The position numbers and the translations under genes are program-made. The notes beneath the pieces are model-generated. The model ran no database searches and was not told the DNA's origin. It saw nothing but the letters and a program-made list of their open reading frames with translations. This document shows, piece after piece, positions 7,774 through 15,532 of a stretch of DNA of 16,026 nt (position 1 is its first letter; every line of letters starts with the position of its first letter). Source of the stretch: Sedimentisphaerales bacterium (GTDB taxonomy: Bacteria; Planctomycetota; Phycisphaerae; Sedimentisphaerales; SG8-4); assembly GCA_016932895.1 (NCBI GenBank), contig JAFGCA010000403.1, positions 1 through 16,026 of the forward strand, given 5' to 3'.

Positions 7774-7782
7774 TGCTACACT
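7774..7782 (+). promoter_or_regulatory. Candidate extended -10 promoter for the isomerase operon
   Basis: TGCTACACT at 7774-7782 gives an extended -10 (TGn) with TACACT, 4 of 6 matches to TATAAT. No good -35 is present. Transcription would begin near 7789, about 52 nt before the ATG at 7841, the same leader length as other promoters in this window. Confidence 0.3.
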
Positions 7783-7840
7783 GGCGGCTCATGGATATGA
7801 CCAACCGAAGAAAAGACTTTTGTGTATGGGAGGACGTAAC

Positions 7841-8755
7841 ATGAACCGTCGAAAATTCATGGCAGCGTCACTGGCGGCCGGGGCTGTCGCCGTTGGGGCA
7901 AAGAGCACTCCTGCCCAAGGTTCGAACCGGGCCAAATTCCGCATGAAGTATGCCCCACATTTCGGCATGTTCAAGAACAGTGCGGGCAACGACCCGATCG
8001 ATCAGCTCAAGTTCGCCGCCGACCAGGGCTTCACCGCCTGGGAAGACAACGGCATGATGGGCAAGGACGTCGATCTGCAGAAGAAGATCGCCCAAACGAT
8101 GGAGCAGCTCGACATGACGATGGGCGTCTTCGTCTCGTCGGGCGGTTTTGATCGGGCGGCCGGCGAGTTCGTCACCAGCACTTCAAAGGACCTGCACCAG
8201 CGGCTGCGGGCCCGCATGAAAGAGGCCGTCGAGGTCGCCCAGCGCGTCAACGCCACCTGGTCCACGTTCGTCCCCGGCAATATCAGTCAGAAGCTCGAGA
8301 TGGACTACCAGATGGCCAACTGCGTCGAGAATCTCCGCGTGTGCGCCGAGGTGTGCGAGCCGGCGGGCCTGGTGCTCGTGCTGGAGCCGCTCAACTGGTG
8401 GGCGAACCATCCGGGCCTGTTCCTGACCCGGATCCCGCAGGCGTATCTGATCTGTCGAGCCGTCAACAGCCCCAGCGTCAAGATCCTCGACGATCTGTAT
8501 CACCAGCAGGTCTCCGAGGGCAATCTCATCCCGAACATGGATCGGGCCTGGGACGAGATCGGCTACTTCCAGATGGGCGACAATCCCGGCCGCAAGGAAC
8601 CTACCACCGGAGAGATCAACTACAAGAATATCTTCAAGCACATCCATGACAAAGGTTACAAAGGCGTGCTGGGCATGGAGCACGGCGTCAGCGGCAAAGG
8701 CGAGGCCGGGGAGAAGTCGCTGATCGAAGCGTATCGCTATTGTGACAGCTTTTAG
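7841..8755 (+). CDS. Hydroxypyruvate-isomerase-like TIM-barrel protein, Tat-exported
   Basis: A 304-residue sugar-isomerase-type TIM barrel of the xylose isomerase-like / AP endonuclease 2 superfamily. The ATG is set by GGGAGG 7 nt upstream and by the Tat signal NRRKFMAASLAAGAVAVGA (residues 2-20) that follows it. The barrel carries the metal-ligand pattern of hydroxypyruvate isomerases: glutamate in LEPLN (E182), aspartate and histidine in LDDLYHQQ (about 217-223), QMGD (244-247), GRKEPTTGEINY (250-261) and a late glutamate in GMEHG (E280). The known enzymes interconvert hydroxypyruvate and tartronate semialdehyde or related 2-keto sugars; the actual substrate is not known. It is followed after 42 nt by a Gfo/Idh/MocA gene, a frequent pairing in carbohydrate loci, so the two may act in sequence on one sugar outside the cytoplasm. 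Confidence 0.88.
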   Translation: MNRRKFMAASLAAGAVAVGAKSTPAQGSNRAKFRMKYAPHFGMFKNSAGNDPIDQLKFAADQGFTAWEDNGMMGKDVDLQKKIAQTMEQLDMTMGVFVSSGGFDRAAGEFVTSTSKDLHQRLRARMKEAVEVAQRVNATWSTFVPGNISQKLEMDYQMANCVENLRVCAEVCEPAGLVLVLEPLNWWANHPGLFLTRIPQAYLICRAVNSPSVKILDDLYHQQVSEGNLIPNMDRAWDEIGYFQMGDNPGRKEPTTGEINYKNIFKHIHDKGYKGVLGMEHGVSGKGEAGEKSLIEAYRYCDSF

Positions 8756-8797
8756 AAGAGCCGGCGTAACGCGGGCAGACAATCGAGAGGTTTGTAT

Positions 8798-10144
8798 ATG
8801 AGCCAGGCAAGAAAGAAGACATCGAGACGAGGGTTTCTGAAATCGGCCGGCGGGGCCGTGGCGGCCTTCACCATCGTGCCGCGTCACGTGCTGGGACAGG
8901 GACAGACGCCGCCCAGCGAGAAGCTCAACATCGCCTGCGTCGGTGTGGGCGGCCGGGGCGCGGCCAACCTTAACGGCGTTCGCGGCGAGAACATCGTCGC
9001 GCTGTGTGACGTGGACACGCGCCGCGCGGGCAAGGCCTTCGAGAGCTTCCCCAAGGCCAGGAAGTTCCGTGACTACCGCCGGATGCTGGACGAGGTGGAG
9101 AAGGACGTCGATGCGGTCGTGGTCGCCACGCCCGACCACACGCACGCGGTGGCGCTGATGGCCGCCATCAAGCGCGGCAAGCACGTCTATTCCGAGAAGC
9201 CGCTGGCCCATTCGATTCACGAGGTCCGCGCCCTGCGCCAGGCTGCCCACGAACACAAGGTCGTGACACAATTGGGCAACCAGGGCCATTCCTTTAACGA
9301 CATCCGCATGTTCTGCGAGTGGATCTGGGACGGCGCTATCGGCAACGTCCGCGAGGTGCACGCTTTCTGCGGGTCGAACTACAGCAGCATCGACAATCTG
9401 CCCAAACTCAAGGAGAAGCACGAGGTCCCGCCCGAGCTCAACTGGGACCTGTGGCTCGGGCCGACACCGTGGCGGCCGTACAATCCGGTGTATCTGCCGG
9501 GAAGCTGGCGGCGCTGGTCGGCGTTTGGCACCGGCTGCATCGGTGACTGGGTTTGTCACACCGTCGATCCGGTCTGGTGGGCCCTGGATCTCGACGCGCC
9601 GAAGACGATTCGCGCCGAGGCGATGGGGTACGATCCGAAGAAGCACGCCGAGACGTTTCCGCCGGGGACCAAGGTGACGTACGAATTCGCGGCCAAAGGC
9701 AAGCGCGGCCCGGTCAAGCTGATCTGGTTCGACGGCGAGTGGACCCCACCCCGGCCGCCCGAGCTGGAACCGGGCCGGGAGGCCCGCAAGACCGGCGGTA
9801 TCGTCATCGGCGACAAGGGCACGATCATGTACGGCTCGCACGGCGCCGGCAGCGCCCGGATCATTCCCGAGGAGAAGATGAAAGCCTACCGGAGGCCGCC
9901 TCAGACGCTGCCGCGCGTCAGGAACCATCATTACGACTGGCTCAACGCCGTCAAGACGGGTGGCAAAGCCGGCTCGCATTTCGACTACGGCGGCCCGCTC
10001 ACCGAGGTCGCGCTGCTCGGCGCCATCGCCATCCGGCACCTCGGCCAACAGCTCGAATGGGACGCCGCAGCGGCGCGCTTCACCAACTGCGCCGAGGCCA
10101 ACCAGTTTGTCAACCCGCCGTACCGACAAGGCTGGACGCTGTAA
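8798..10144 (+). CDS. Gfo/Idh/MocA family oxidoreductase, Tat-exported
   Basis: A 448-residue NAD(P)-dependent oxidoreductase, second gene of the isomerase operon. The ATG at 8798 has GAGAGG 7 nt upstream. A Tat signal occupies residues 9-33 (SRRGFLKSAGGAVAAFTIV). The Rossmann motif is GVGGRG (49-54), followed by ATPDHTHA (110-117) and EKPLAHS (133-139), where the lysine is the family's catalytic residue. Further on, GTGCIGDWVCHTVDPVWW holds the aspartate/histidine pattern of the active site. It resembles the large planctomycetal branch of this family and is only a distant paralogue of the gene at 6074-7441. The substrate is unknown. A strong hairpin after the stop codon ends the operon. Confidence 0.93.
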   Translation: MSQARKKTSRRGFLKSAGGAVAAFTIVPRHVLGQGQTPPSEKLNIACVGVGGRGAANLNGVRGENIVALCDVDTRRAGKAFESFPKARKFRDYRRMLDEVEKDVDAVVVATPDHTHAVALMAAIKRGKHVYSEKPLAHSIHEVRALRQAAHEHKVVTQLGNQGHSFNDIRMFCEWIWDGAIGNVREVHAFCGSNYSSIDNLPKLKEKHEVPPELNWDLWLGPTPWRPYNPVYLPGSWRRWSAFGTGCIGDWVCHTVDPVWWALDLDAPKTIRAEAMGYDPKKHAETFPPGTKVTYEFAAKGKRGPVKLIWFDGEWTPPRPPELEPGREARKTGGIVIGDKGTIMYGSHGAGSARIIPEEKMKAYRRPPQTLPRVRNHHYDWLNAVKTGGKAGSHFDYGGPLTEVALLGAIAIRHLGQQLEWDAAAARFTNCAEANQFVNPPYRQGWTL

Positions 10145-10158
10145 CAAAGAAGCCAAAG

Positions 10159-10193
10159 GAGGCACGCATGCAGACAAAACGCGTGCGTGCCTC
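10159..10193 (+). terminator. Long stem-loop after the isomerase-oxidoreductase operon
   Basis: GAGGCACGCA (10159-10168) pairs perfectly with TGCGTGCCTC (10184-10193). The stem extends inward by three more pairs including one G-T, leaving a 9-nt loop. It begins 15 nt after the stop codon. Only a short ATTT follows, so it is either a weak intrinsic terminator or a 3'-end stabiliser. Confidence 0.6.
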
Positions 10194-10243
10194 ATTTACG
10201 TCGAGTGACACCGCTTGGGAGGAATTCTCGCGCGATAGGACTC

Positions 10244-10340
10244 TGTCATCCTGAGCCACCGGCGAAGGATCTGGCCCGCGCATAAGAAGTCTCTCTCTTA
10301 CGCAGCCCAGATCCTTCGCTGCGCTCCGTTCAGGATGACA
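10244..10340. repeat. Imperfect inverted repeat of the TGTCATCCTGAG type
   Basis: The left arm 10244-10274 begins TGTCATCCTGAG and ends GCGAAGGATCTGG. The right arm 10307-10340 is its inverted copy, with three extra bases and a few mismatches in the middle. The loop is 32 nt. From general knowledge this is a widespread dispersed intergenic palindrome seen in many unrelated bacteria, often between convergent genes, as here (10145-10387). It may also act as a bidirectional terminator for the flanking operons. It has no coding capacity. Confidence 0.8.
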
Positions 10341-10387
10341 TACGCCATGCGAGAGCTGAGGCGAAACCGTAGCAGATGAGCGACGTG

Positions 10388-11236
10388 CTACCCTTGCAGG
10401 GCCCAGGAAAGGAAGCTGCATGTCACCAACTGGACGCGGCGTTTGTCGTCGAGGAGGTAATGGGTCGGCAGGATGCCTTCGCCGGTTTGGGCGTAGCTGT
10501 CCAGAGTCAGGGTCCGACCGCCTTTGACGGGGACCTTCACCGGTCCGTCGTAGGTGAGCCGTTGATTGGGCTTCAGGAGCGAGGCGTCTCGCAGCAGGTC
10601 GAAGTTCAGCCGCAGGCTCCGGCCGGCGTTGCGCGCGAGCAGGCCCGGGACGTGCCATTGTGTCACGACGGAGCGCGTTGCCGTGCGGTCGCAACGGTCA
10701 TGCTCGCTGTCGATCCGGATCTTCCCGTCTTCGCACCGGCCCCTTTCGGCCAGCTTCGAGAGCGGATCGACCTTTCCGTCCGGGCCGACCTCGTGACTCT
10801 TCAGCCGCCAGCTTTGGATCGAGTGCAGCGCATCGACGTTGCAGACGATCTCAGCCTTCATCACGTTATCGACACCGCCGATCTTCGTACTCTGGGCGAC
10901 TTCGTAGACGACGCGGTCGCTCGATTCCTTGCACACGATATCGATCTTCCCGACGACGGAATTGGTGTGCGTTCCCCGGCCCTTGGGGCCCCAGCTCCAG
11001 TGGACGATGTCATAGTGCAGCGCGTCCGGCCGCTCTTGCCCTTGGGCGTCACTCGGCGAAAAGGTGGGCAGGTAACCGCGGATCGGTTTGACGGCGTAGG
11101 GCTCGTCGCTCCCGTCGATCCCGGAGCCGCCGTCGGTCTCTCTGGCCAGCAGGGGTAATCTCCCGGCGGCGATCAATGAAGCAGCCATCAGGCCGCTTTG
11201 CAGGAATTCTCTTCTGTCTATTCGTTGGCTCTGCAC
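10388..11236 (-). CDS. Uncharacterised Tat-exported protein coupled to sulfatase
   Basis: A 282-residue protein starting with GTG at 11236. I do not recognise the family. Residues 7-31 are a twin-arginine signal (DRREFLQSG, then the hydrophobic run LMAASLIAAG). The mature part is rich in predicted beta strands, contains YDIVHWSWGPKGRGTHT (about 75-91), has several scattered cysteines and ends in FLSWALQG; a lipocalin- or LolA-like single beta-domain is possible but unproven. The start lies 3 nt after the sulfatase stop, and its ribosome binding site GGAGG is within the last sulfatase codons, which indicates translational coupling. It may bind or present the sulfated substrate or its product; this is inference from position only. 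Confidence 0.75.
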   Translation of the reverse strand: MQSQRIDRREFLQSGLMAASLIAAGRLPLLARETDGGSGIDGSDEPYAVKPIRGYLPTFSPSDAQGQERPDALHYDIVHWSWGPKGRGTHTNSVVGKIDIVCKESSDRVVYEVAQSTKIGGVDNVMKAEIVCNVDALHSIQSWRLKSHEVGPDGKVDPLSKLAERGRCEDGKIRIDSEHDRCDRTATRSVVTQWHVPGLLARNAGRSLRLNFDLLRDASLLKPNQRLTYDGPVKVPVKGGRTLTLDSYAQTGEGILPTHYLLDDKRRVQLVTCSFLSWALQG

Positions 11237-11239
11237 GGA

Positions 11240-12577
11240 TCAGCCCTCCGCCTGGAGTTTCTGGTACCATTGCACGTACGGGGTATAGAGATCGCCCAGA
11301 CGCGGGCGTCTGGCGGCGGCACGTCTCGGACGCGCCGCGGGTTGCGTCAATCCCGGCGGGCCCGGGTAGATCTCGATGCGCGACAGATAGTCACGCAGGT
11401 GCTCCTGGTGTCTCTTAACAACGGCCGCATGTGTGGCGTCGCCGGCTACGTCCTTCGTCTCCAGCGGATCGCTCTCAATGTCGAACAGCCGCGTCCGGTC
11501 GGGGTAGAAGATGGTCTTGAATCGCTTGTCCCGGATGCAGATCGAGAGCCCGCCGATTGAGGTTTCGCAGACCACGTAGTTCCGCCACGGGACGCTCTTG
11601 CCCTCCAGCAGGGGACGCCAGCTCCGCGCGACGGTCATCTTCGGCAACGGCGGCGCGCCGGCATAGTCGCAGATCGTTGCGGCGATGTCCACTCCGGAGA
11701 CCAGGTGCTCTGTGTCACGCCGGCCCGCAGCGATGCGTTCCGGCCAGGAGACGACCGCCGGCACCCGGCTGGCCTCCTCCTCCAGGTATCCCTTGCTCAC
11801 GCGGGCGTGGAAGCCGAGGCCGTCGCCATGGTCGGCGGTAAAGACAAACAGCGTATTGCCGGCGTGCGGCCCGTTGCGGACGGCGTCGTAGACTCGTCCG
11901 ATCTCGGCATCGACCATCTCGACCATGCGATAGTAGCTGTAGATGTAGTAGCGCCAGTCACGCGTGCTCCAGTTGCGGACCTGCCGCATGCCGGTGTTAG
12001 GGTAGTCGTGGTCGAAATTGGCTGGCAGGGGAGGCAGCTTGTCCTTGATCTTGCCCGCGAAGGCGAATTTGCCCGGCCCTCCGTCGTTGCCGGCCGGGAA
12101 GCAGCAATCGTGCGGGTTCAGGAAGCCCACTGAGAGAAAGAAGGGCTTTTCGCCCGTGCGGTTTCTCAAGTAAGCCACGGCCGATCGCGCCACGGCCGAG
12201 TCGCCCAGCTCCCCGTGGCCCGAGCCGCGATGCAGAACGTCGAAGCTCTTGGTGACGTCCCGGCCGCTGACGTGCCACTTGCCCGTGTAGACCGTCTCGT
12301 AGCCCACTTTGCGCAGCCATTGGCCCAGATCGGGCAGTTCCGGTCGCAGGGGATAGCTGTTGACGACGACGCCGTGTTCCTTGGACATGCGCCCGGTGAA
12401 CCAGCTCGCCCGGGCCGGACAGCACTGTGGCATCGCGTCGTACGACTCCATGAACGAAGTGCCGTCCCGGACGATCCGGTCGATGCTCGGCGTGTGCACG
12501 TGTGGGCAGCCATAGGCGGAAATAGCCTTGTGGTGCAGTTGATCGACGTGAACGAATACGATGTTCGGCTTTTGCAC
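11240..12577 (-). CDS. Sulfatase (formylglycine-dependent, type I)
   Basis: A 445-residue arylsulfatase-superfamily enzyme that hydrolyses sulfate esters. The GTG at 12577 is chosen because GGAGG lies 5 nt upstream and PNIVFVHVDQ, the usual family beginning, follows; a TTG four codons earlier would place the ribosome binding site inside the gene. The active-site motif is CCPARASWFTGR (from about residue 52); the first cysteine should be converted to formylglycine by an FGE or anaerobic maturase, which is not in this window. Other family motifs are GKWH (about 99-102), TADHGD (about 247-252) and KGYLEEEASRVP. At the N-terminus only one aspartate (VDQ) stands where many members have two. No signal peptide is visible, although its operon partner has a Tat signal, so the enzyme is probably cytoplasmic or exported with a partner. 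A basic Ala/Arg stretch precedes the C-terminus. Confidence 0.93.
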   Translation of the reverse strand: MQKPNIVFVHVDQLHHKAISAYGCPHVHTPSIDRIVRDGTSFMESYDAMPQCCPARASWFTGRMSKEHGVVVNSYPLRPELPDLGQWLRKVGYETVYTGKWHVSGRDVTKSFDVLHRGSGHGELGDSAVARSAVAYLRNRTGEKPFFLSVGFLNPHDCCFPAGNDGGPGKFAFAGKIKDKLPPLPANFDHDYPNTGMRQVRNWSTRDWRYYIYSYYRMVEMVDAEIGRVYDAVRNGPHAGNTLFVFTADHGDGLGFHARVSKGYLEEEASRVPAVVSWPERIAAGRRDTEHLVSGVDIAATICDYAGAPPLPKMTVARSWRPLLEGKSVPWRNYVVCETSIGGLSICIRDKRFKTIFYPDRTRLFDIESDPLETKDVAGDATHAAVVKRHQEHLRDYLSRIEIYPGPPGLTQPAARPRRAAARRPRLGDLYTPYVQWYQKLQAEG

Positions 12578-12631
12578 GAGTTCCTCCAATCCAGCCTCTT
12601 GCCATGGACCGCAGCCGGCCGAGAATGTCCT

Positions 12632-12659
12632 ATTCTACAGCGGCCATTGCCGGTCTCAA
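12632..12659 (-). promoter_or_regulatory. Candidate sigma-70 promoter of the sulfatase operon
   Basis: On the minus strand TTGAGA (12659-12654, 5 of 6 matches to TTGACA), a 16-nt spacer and TAGAAT (12637-12632, 5 of 6 matches to TATAAT). Transcription would begin near 12625, leaving a leader of about 48 nt before the GTG at 12577. The rest of the 345-nt spacer (12578-12922) shows no gene, only the stem-loop near its far end. Confidence 0.55.
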
Positions 12660-12877
12660 AGCTGTTTTTTCAGCGATCTCTGCACGTCTCTCTGTTTGCC
12701 TCGCAGGAGACTGTTGCCGGGAAGACCCGAAAAAAACGGTCGTGCCAGGGCAAAATCTGCGAAAACTGGAAAATGCCGGGAACATCTGTCGCGACCGGCG
12801 CATCAGGCTGGGTAGGAAACAACCAATAGACCTAACCTTCTGCGGCGTGGGGTAACTCCATACGCAGTGACCGAAGA

Positions 12878-12905
12878 GGGCCGGGCGCTAAATGGCGACC
12901 GGCCC
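12878..12905 (-). terminator. Stem-loop after the TIGR03546/03545-like gene
   Basis: GGGCCGG (12878-12884) pairs with CCGGCCC (12899-12905). After one mismatch the stem continues with CGC/GCG around a 6-nt loop. It lies 17 nt beyond the stop codon at 12923. No T-run follows on the minus strand, so intrinsic termination would be inefficient; factor-assisted termination or 3'-end protection is possible. Confidence 0.45.
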
Positions 12906-12922
12906 CGGGTCTTTCCGTCTCG

Positions 12923-14752
12923 TTATTTTTCTTCCTTTTTCTTGCCTCCCAGGAGGCCGCCCAGGCCCTTGATCAGGTCTTCGGCAGGCTTTTTGAGCTC
13001 TTCCGGGACCTTATCGCCGATTTCTTCCTGGATCTTGCTGTCGACTTCCTTCTGGATCCGTTCCTTGCCCGCCTTGACCAGGGCGTTCTTGAACTCCTCG
13101 GTGAGCCCCTTGGTGTCGAAGACGAGTCGCGGCTCGGTGACCGGGCCCACGACGCGGATCGTGGTGCCCAGCTCGTTGAGGACCTGCATCACCTCGGAGG
13201 TTTCCTTGGCGCCGAGGCCCAGGACGCCGTCTCCCTGGCCGGCGGCCTTGAGATCCTTGATATTGACGCTGATCGTCAGATCGACCAGTTCTTTCGTGAG
13301 TTGGCCGGTGAAGGTACCCGAGGCCGAGCCCGACTCAAACGCAATGCCGGCCTTTTCGCCCAAGCTGGACTGGACCTTGCCCAGATCGAAGCCCTCGAAC
13401 GTCCCGGTTACCTTCGGCGTGCCCGGCTCGGAATAGTCCAGCGTCGCCTTCAGGGCCGCCGCGGTCTCGTTCGACGACAGTTCCAGGGTAACCGGCTCGC
13501 CGACGGCCTTCGGAGCGTCGCTGAGATTCGTCATCACGAGCTTGCTGTTGCCGAAAAGTTCGGAGGGAATCTCGATCTTGTCGCCCAGGACGTGCTTGGC
13601 CAGCACCCGGGGGGAGGGGGCGGTCTGCGCCCTGGCCTTGAGATACTCCAGGTACTTCTCGGGCAACTGCTCGGCCTCGACCGGGGCCTCCCCCCCCTTG
13701 CCTTTGGGGAGCCATTTGCGCAGTTTCTCAAGCTGTTCCTTGATTTTTTTGGCGTCTTTGACGTATTTCTCCAGCTTCTCCATATCTTCGACACTGACCT
13801 GGTACTCGCAGGGGTCGAAGGGTTCGGCTTCCTTGGCGGGAGCCTCAAGGACCTTGCCCGGGCTCTGGCGCGTCTGGTTGAACGCCACGCCGGTGAGTTC
13901 GACGTTCTCCAGGACGAGCCGGCCCAGGAGCAGGTCCAGGACGCTGGCATCGGCAGCGATCTTCTCCACGGCCACCTGGTTTCGCTCCGGTTTGTTGGCA
14001 TCGGTGACCTGGAGGCCCGCGGCCGAGACGCTGCCTCCCAGGACGGAGATGCCCAGGTCTTCCAGGTCCACCTCGGCGCCGTTGGCCTTCGTGAGTGTGT
14101 CGGTGGCGTAGCGCTTGATCGTGGTGTTCTGGAGGAAATGGGAGCCCGCGAAGAAGCCTCCGACCAGGATTACGGCCAGGACGACGCCGGCCTTGCGAAT
14201 GTACTTGGCCTTGGCGAACATGCTCTTGACGTCCTTGGCCCTCTTGCCGATGATGAGCCGGTCCAGGATGCGCACCCAGGTCTTGGAGTACCAGAGGCGG
14301 AATTTCTCAGACTTGTTGTCCAGCTTCATCATCATCTTGCGGAAGTTGATGACGCTGAAGGCCAGGAACAGGCCGGCGACGGCGCCGATGATCGGGCCGA
14401 CCACCAGGGCCCCGGCCAGGGCGAACTTGCTATAATCGGTCATCCCGACGACGGGGATTGAGGACAGGGTCGTCAGCAGGCCCGAAAGATGGGCGTGGAC
14501 CCAGACGCCGGCGTGGTAAAGCAGCGGGGCGGCCGCCAGGCTCAGGCCCTTGCCGATACCCAGGAACAGCAGAAACAGCCCGATGTGGACGTTGAGCACG
14601 AGGACCACGACCAGCAGTACGGTGTGCAGGCCGGAAAAGCCCGGCATGAGACCGAACCAGAACCCGGCCAACACGGAGAGGAGAATCAGCGGCGGGGCCA
14701 CGCTGCCCCTGAATACGGCCAACAGCTTTTTGATGAATCTGGGAAGAATCAT
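12923..14752 (-). CDS. Fused TIGR03546-like membrane domain and TIGR03545/AsmA-like protein
   Basis: A 609-residue membrane protein of unknown function. The ATG has GGGAGG 7 nt upstream. Residues about 1-140 are a polytopic domain with hydrophobic segments near 20-40, 42-66, 70-90 and 110-135, and the motif FWFGLMPGFSGLHTV typical of TIGR03546. Residues 140-186 are basic and probably cytoplasmic. A further membrane helix (about 189-208) leads into a large extracytoplasmic region like TIGR03545, an AsmA-like family: it has VDLEDLGISVLGGSVSAAGL, then LVLENVELTGVAFNQ, a charged predicted coiled coil (about 323-349) and late beta strands (about 480-545). The C-terminus is a charged helix ending in lysine and glutamate. 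In genomes I recall, the two families are usually neighbouring separate genes; here they are one frame. AsmA-like proteins are linked to lipid transfer and envelope upkeep; that role is inferred. Confidence 0.8.
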   Translation of the reverse strand: MILPRFIKKLLAVFRGSVAPPLILLSVLAGFWFGLMPGFSGLHTVLLVVVLVLNVHIGLFLLFLGIGKGLSLAAAPLLYHAGVWVHAHLSGLLTTLSSIPVVGMTDYSKFALAGALVVGPIIGAVAGLFLAFSVINFRKMMMKLDNKSEKFRLWYSKTWVRILDRLIIGKRAKDVKSMFAKAKYIRKAGVVLAVILVGGFFAGSHFLQNTTIKRYATDTLTKANGAEVDLEDLGISVLGGSVSAAGLQVTDANKPERNQVAVEKIAADASVLDLLLGRLVLENVELTGVAFNQTRQSPGKVLEAPAKEAEPFDPCEYQVSVEDMEKLEKYVKDAKKIKEQLEKLRKWLPKGKGGEAPVEAEQLPEKYLEYLKARAQTAPSPRVLAKHVLGDKIEIPSELFGNSKLVMTNLSDAPKAVGEPVTLELSSNETAAALKATLDYSEPGTPKVTGTFEGFDLGKVQSSLGEKAGIAFESGSASGTFTGQLTKELVDLTISVNIKDLKAAGQGDGVLGLGAKETSEVMQVLNELGTTIRVVGPVTEPRLVFDTKGLTEEFKNALVKAGKERIQKEVDSKIQEEIGDKVPEELKKPAEDLIKGLGGLLGGKKKEEK

Positions 14753-14806
14753 GGTCGTGCCTCCCTACAAGGTTCCAGTCATATCCTATTGGTCTTCAGG
14801 ACGGGG

Positions 14807-14835
14807 ATTATAGCGCCCCACCGGGCCCCACGCAA
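14807..14835 (-). promoter_or_regulatory. Candidate sigma-70 promoter of the TIGR03546/03545-like gene
   Basis: On the minus strand a perfect TATAAT (14812-14807) follows TTGCGT (14835-14830, 3 of 6 matches) after 17 nt. Transcription would start near 14800, about 48 nt before the ATG at 14752. Confidence 0.5.
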
Positions 14836-14866
14836 ACCAAATCCCCGCCGACAACGTCACCAGGCC

Positions 14867-15129
14867 AATTGGCTTTGTTTTCACGCGCACAATCGTTATT
14901 CTTGCCATAACCGTTTCTCGAACAGGCAGTTAGGCTTCATCGGCACCCCTGCAAATTGGCTTTGTTTTGCACGGCCGGTGCGGGTGTGTGTACGGGGCCT
15001 TCTGAACGCCGGTTCATCGGCGCCCCGGTAGATTGGGTTTGTTTGGCATCATCGCACCGGGGACATTGGCTTTGTTTTGCAGGGGTACCCGCATTCCCGG
15101 GCGAAAAACGCTGAAATTGGCTTTGTTTG
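14867..15129. repeat. Five degenerate copies of an AATTGGCTTTGTTTT repeat
   Basis: Copies begin at 14867, 14954, 15031 (GATTGGGTTTGTTTG), 15064 (CATTGGCTTTGTTTT) and 15115. All have the same orientation, with start-to-start distances of about 87, 77, 33 and 51 nt. Copies 2 and 3 share a longer unit of about 32 nt that starts TTCATCGGC (14937 and 15013) and ends in the core. On the minus strand the cores read as NKANF, NKPNL or KQSQF depending on frame, without start signals of their own. The uneven spacing and decayed sequence speak against CRISPR. A dispersed, diverging intergenic repeat family is the best reading. Confidence 0.75.
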
Positions 15130-15532
15130 ACAGAGTTGCCGAAGCGGTGGTGGCCCGAGTACCCATGGATTGCACAGGCCTGCGGGCGGCCGCAACGGCA
15201 CTGTGGCCCATAGCTGTTCTCACACCGATCCCGATCTGCATCCGGAGAGTTGCACGTGCATTGCCCGAGCCGACGGGGATGGCCGTGAGTTTCGAGGCCC
15301 GTTCGCTTGCCATCTTTCAACATCGTCAGTCTCAGCTTGATGCTTCACGTAGTTCGGTCAGTAGTGTACAAACGATGTCGGGGCGCGTCAAGCAAAAAAA
15401 CCGGATGAGCCAAATAGCCGGCCGCCTGGCGCATGGGCGTCTGCGCCACCAACCCGTAACAACTGGAAATTCTCTCCAGATAATTTCAGCAGAGGTCGAT
15501 AAGCCATTGCGCACAGTAAAGTTATGCCCCTG

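Noticed and set aside
8183..10195. Long open frame on the minus strand opposite the isomerase and oxidoreductase genes
   Set aside because: It is antisense to two well-supported genes in high-GC DNA, with no motif and no ribosome binding site; a codon-bias shadow. The same applies to minus frames at 828-1715 and 1195-2436 and the plus frame at 2927-4720.
12578..12589. TTG start for the sulfatase
   Set aside because: It would put the GGAGG ribosome binding site inside the coding region; the GTG at 12577 sits 5 nt after that site and gives the standard family N-terminus.
12700..12800. A-rich stretch with two copies of TGCCGGGAA, considered as a small RNA or repeat
   Set aside because: Only a 9-nt direct repeat and weak 4-bp hairpins are seen, which is not enough to support a feature.
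14867..15129. Possible CRISPR array
   Set aside because: Repeat copies are degenerate and spaced irregularly (about 33 to 87 nt), with no uniform spacers and no cas genes nearby.
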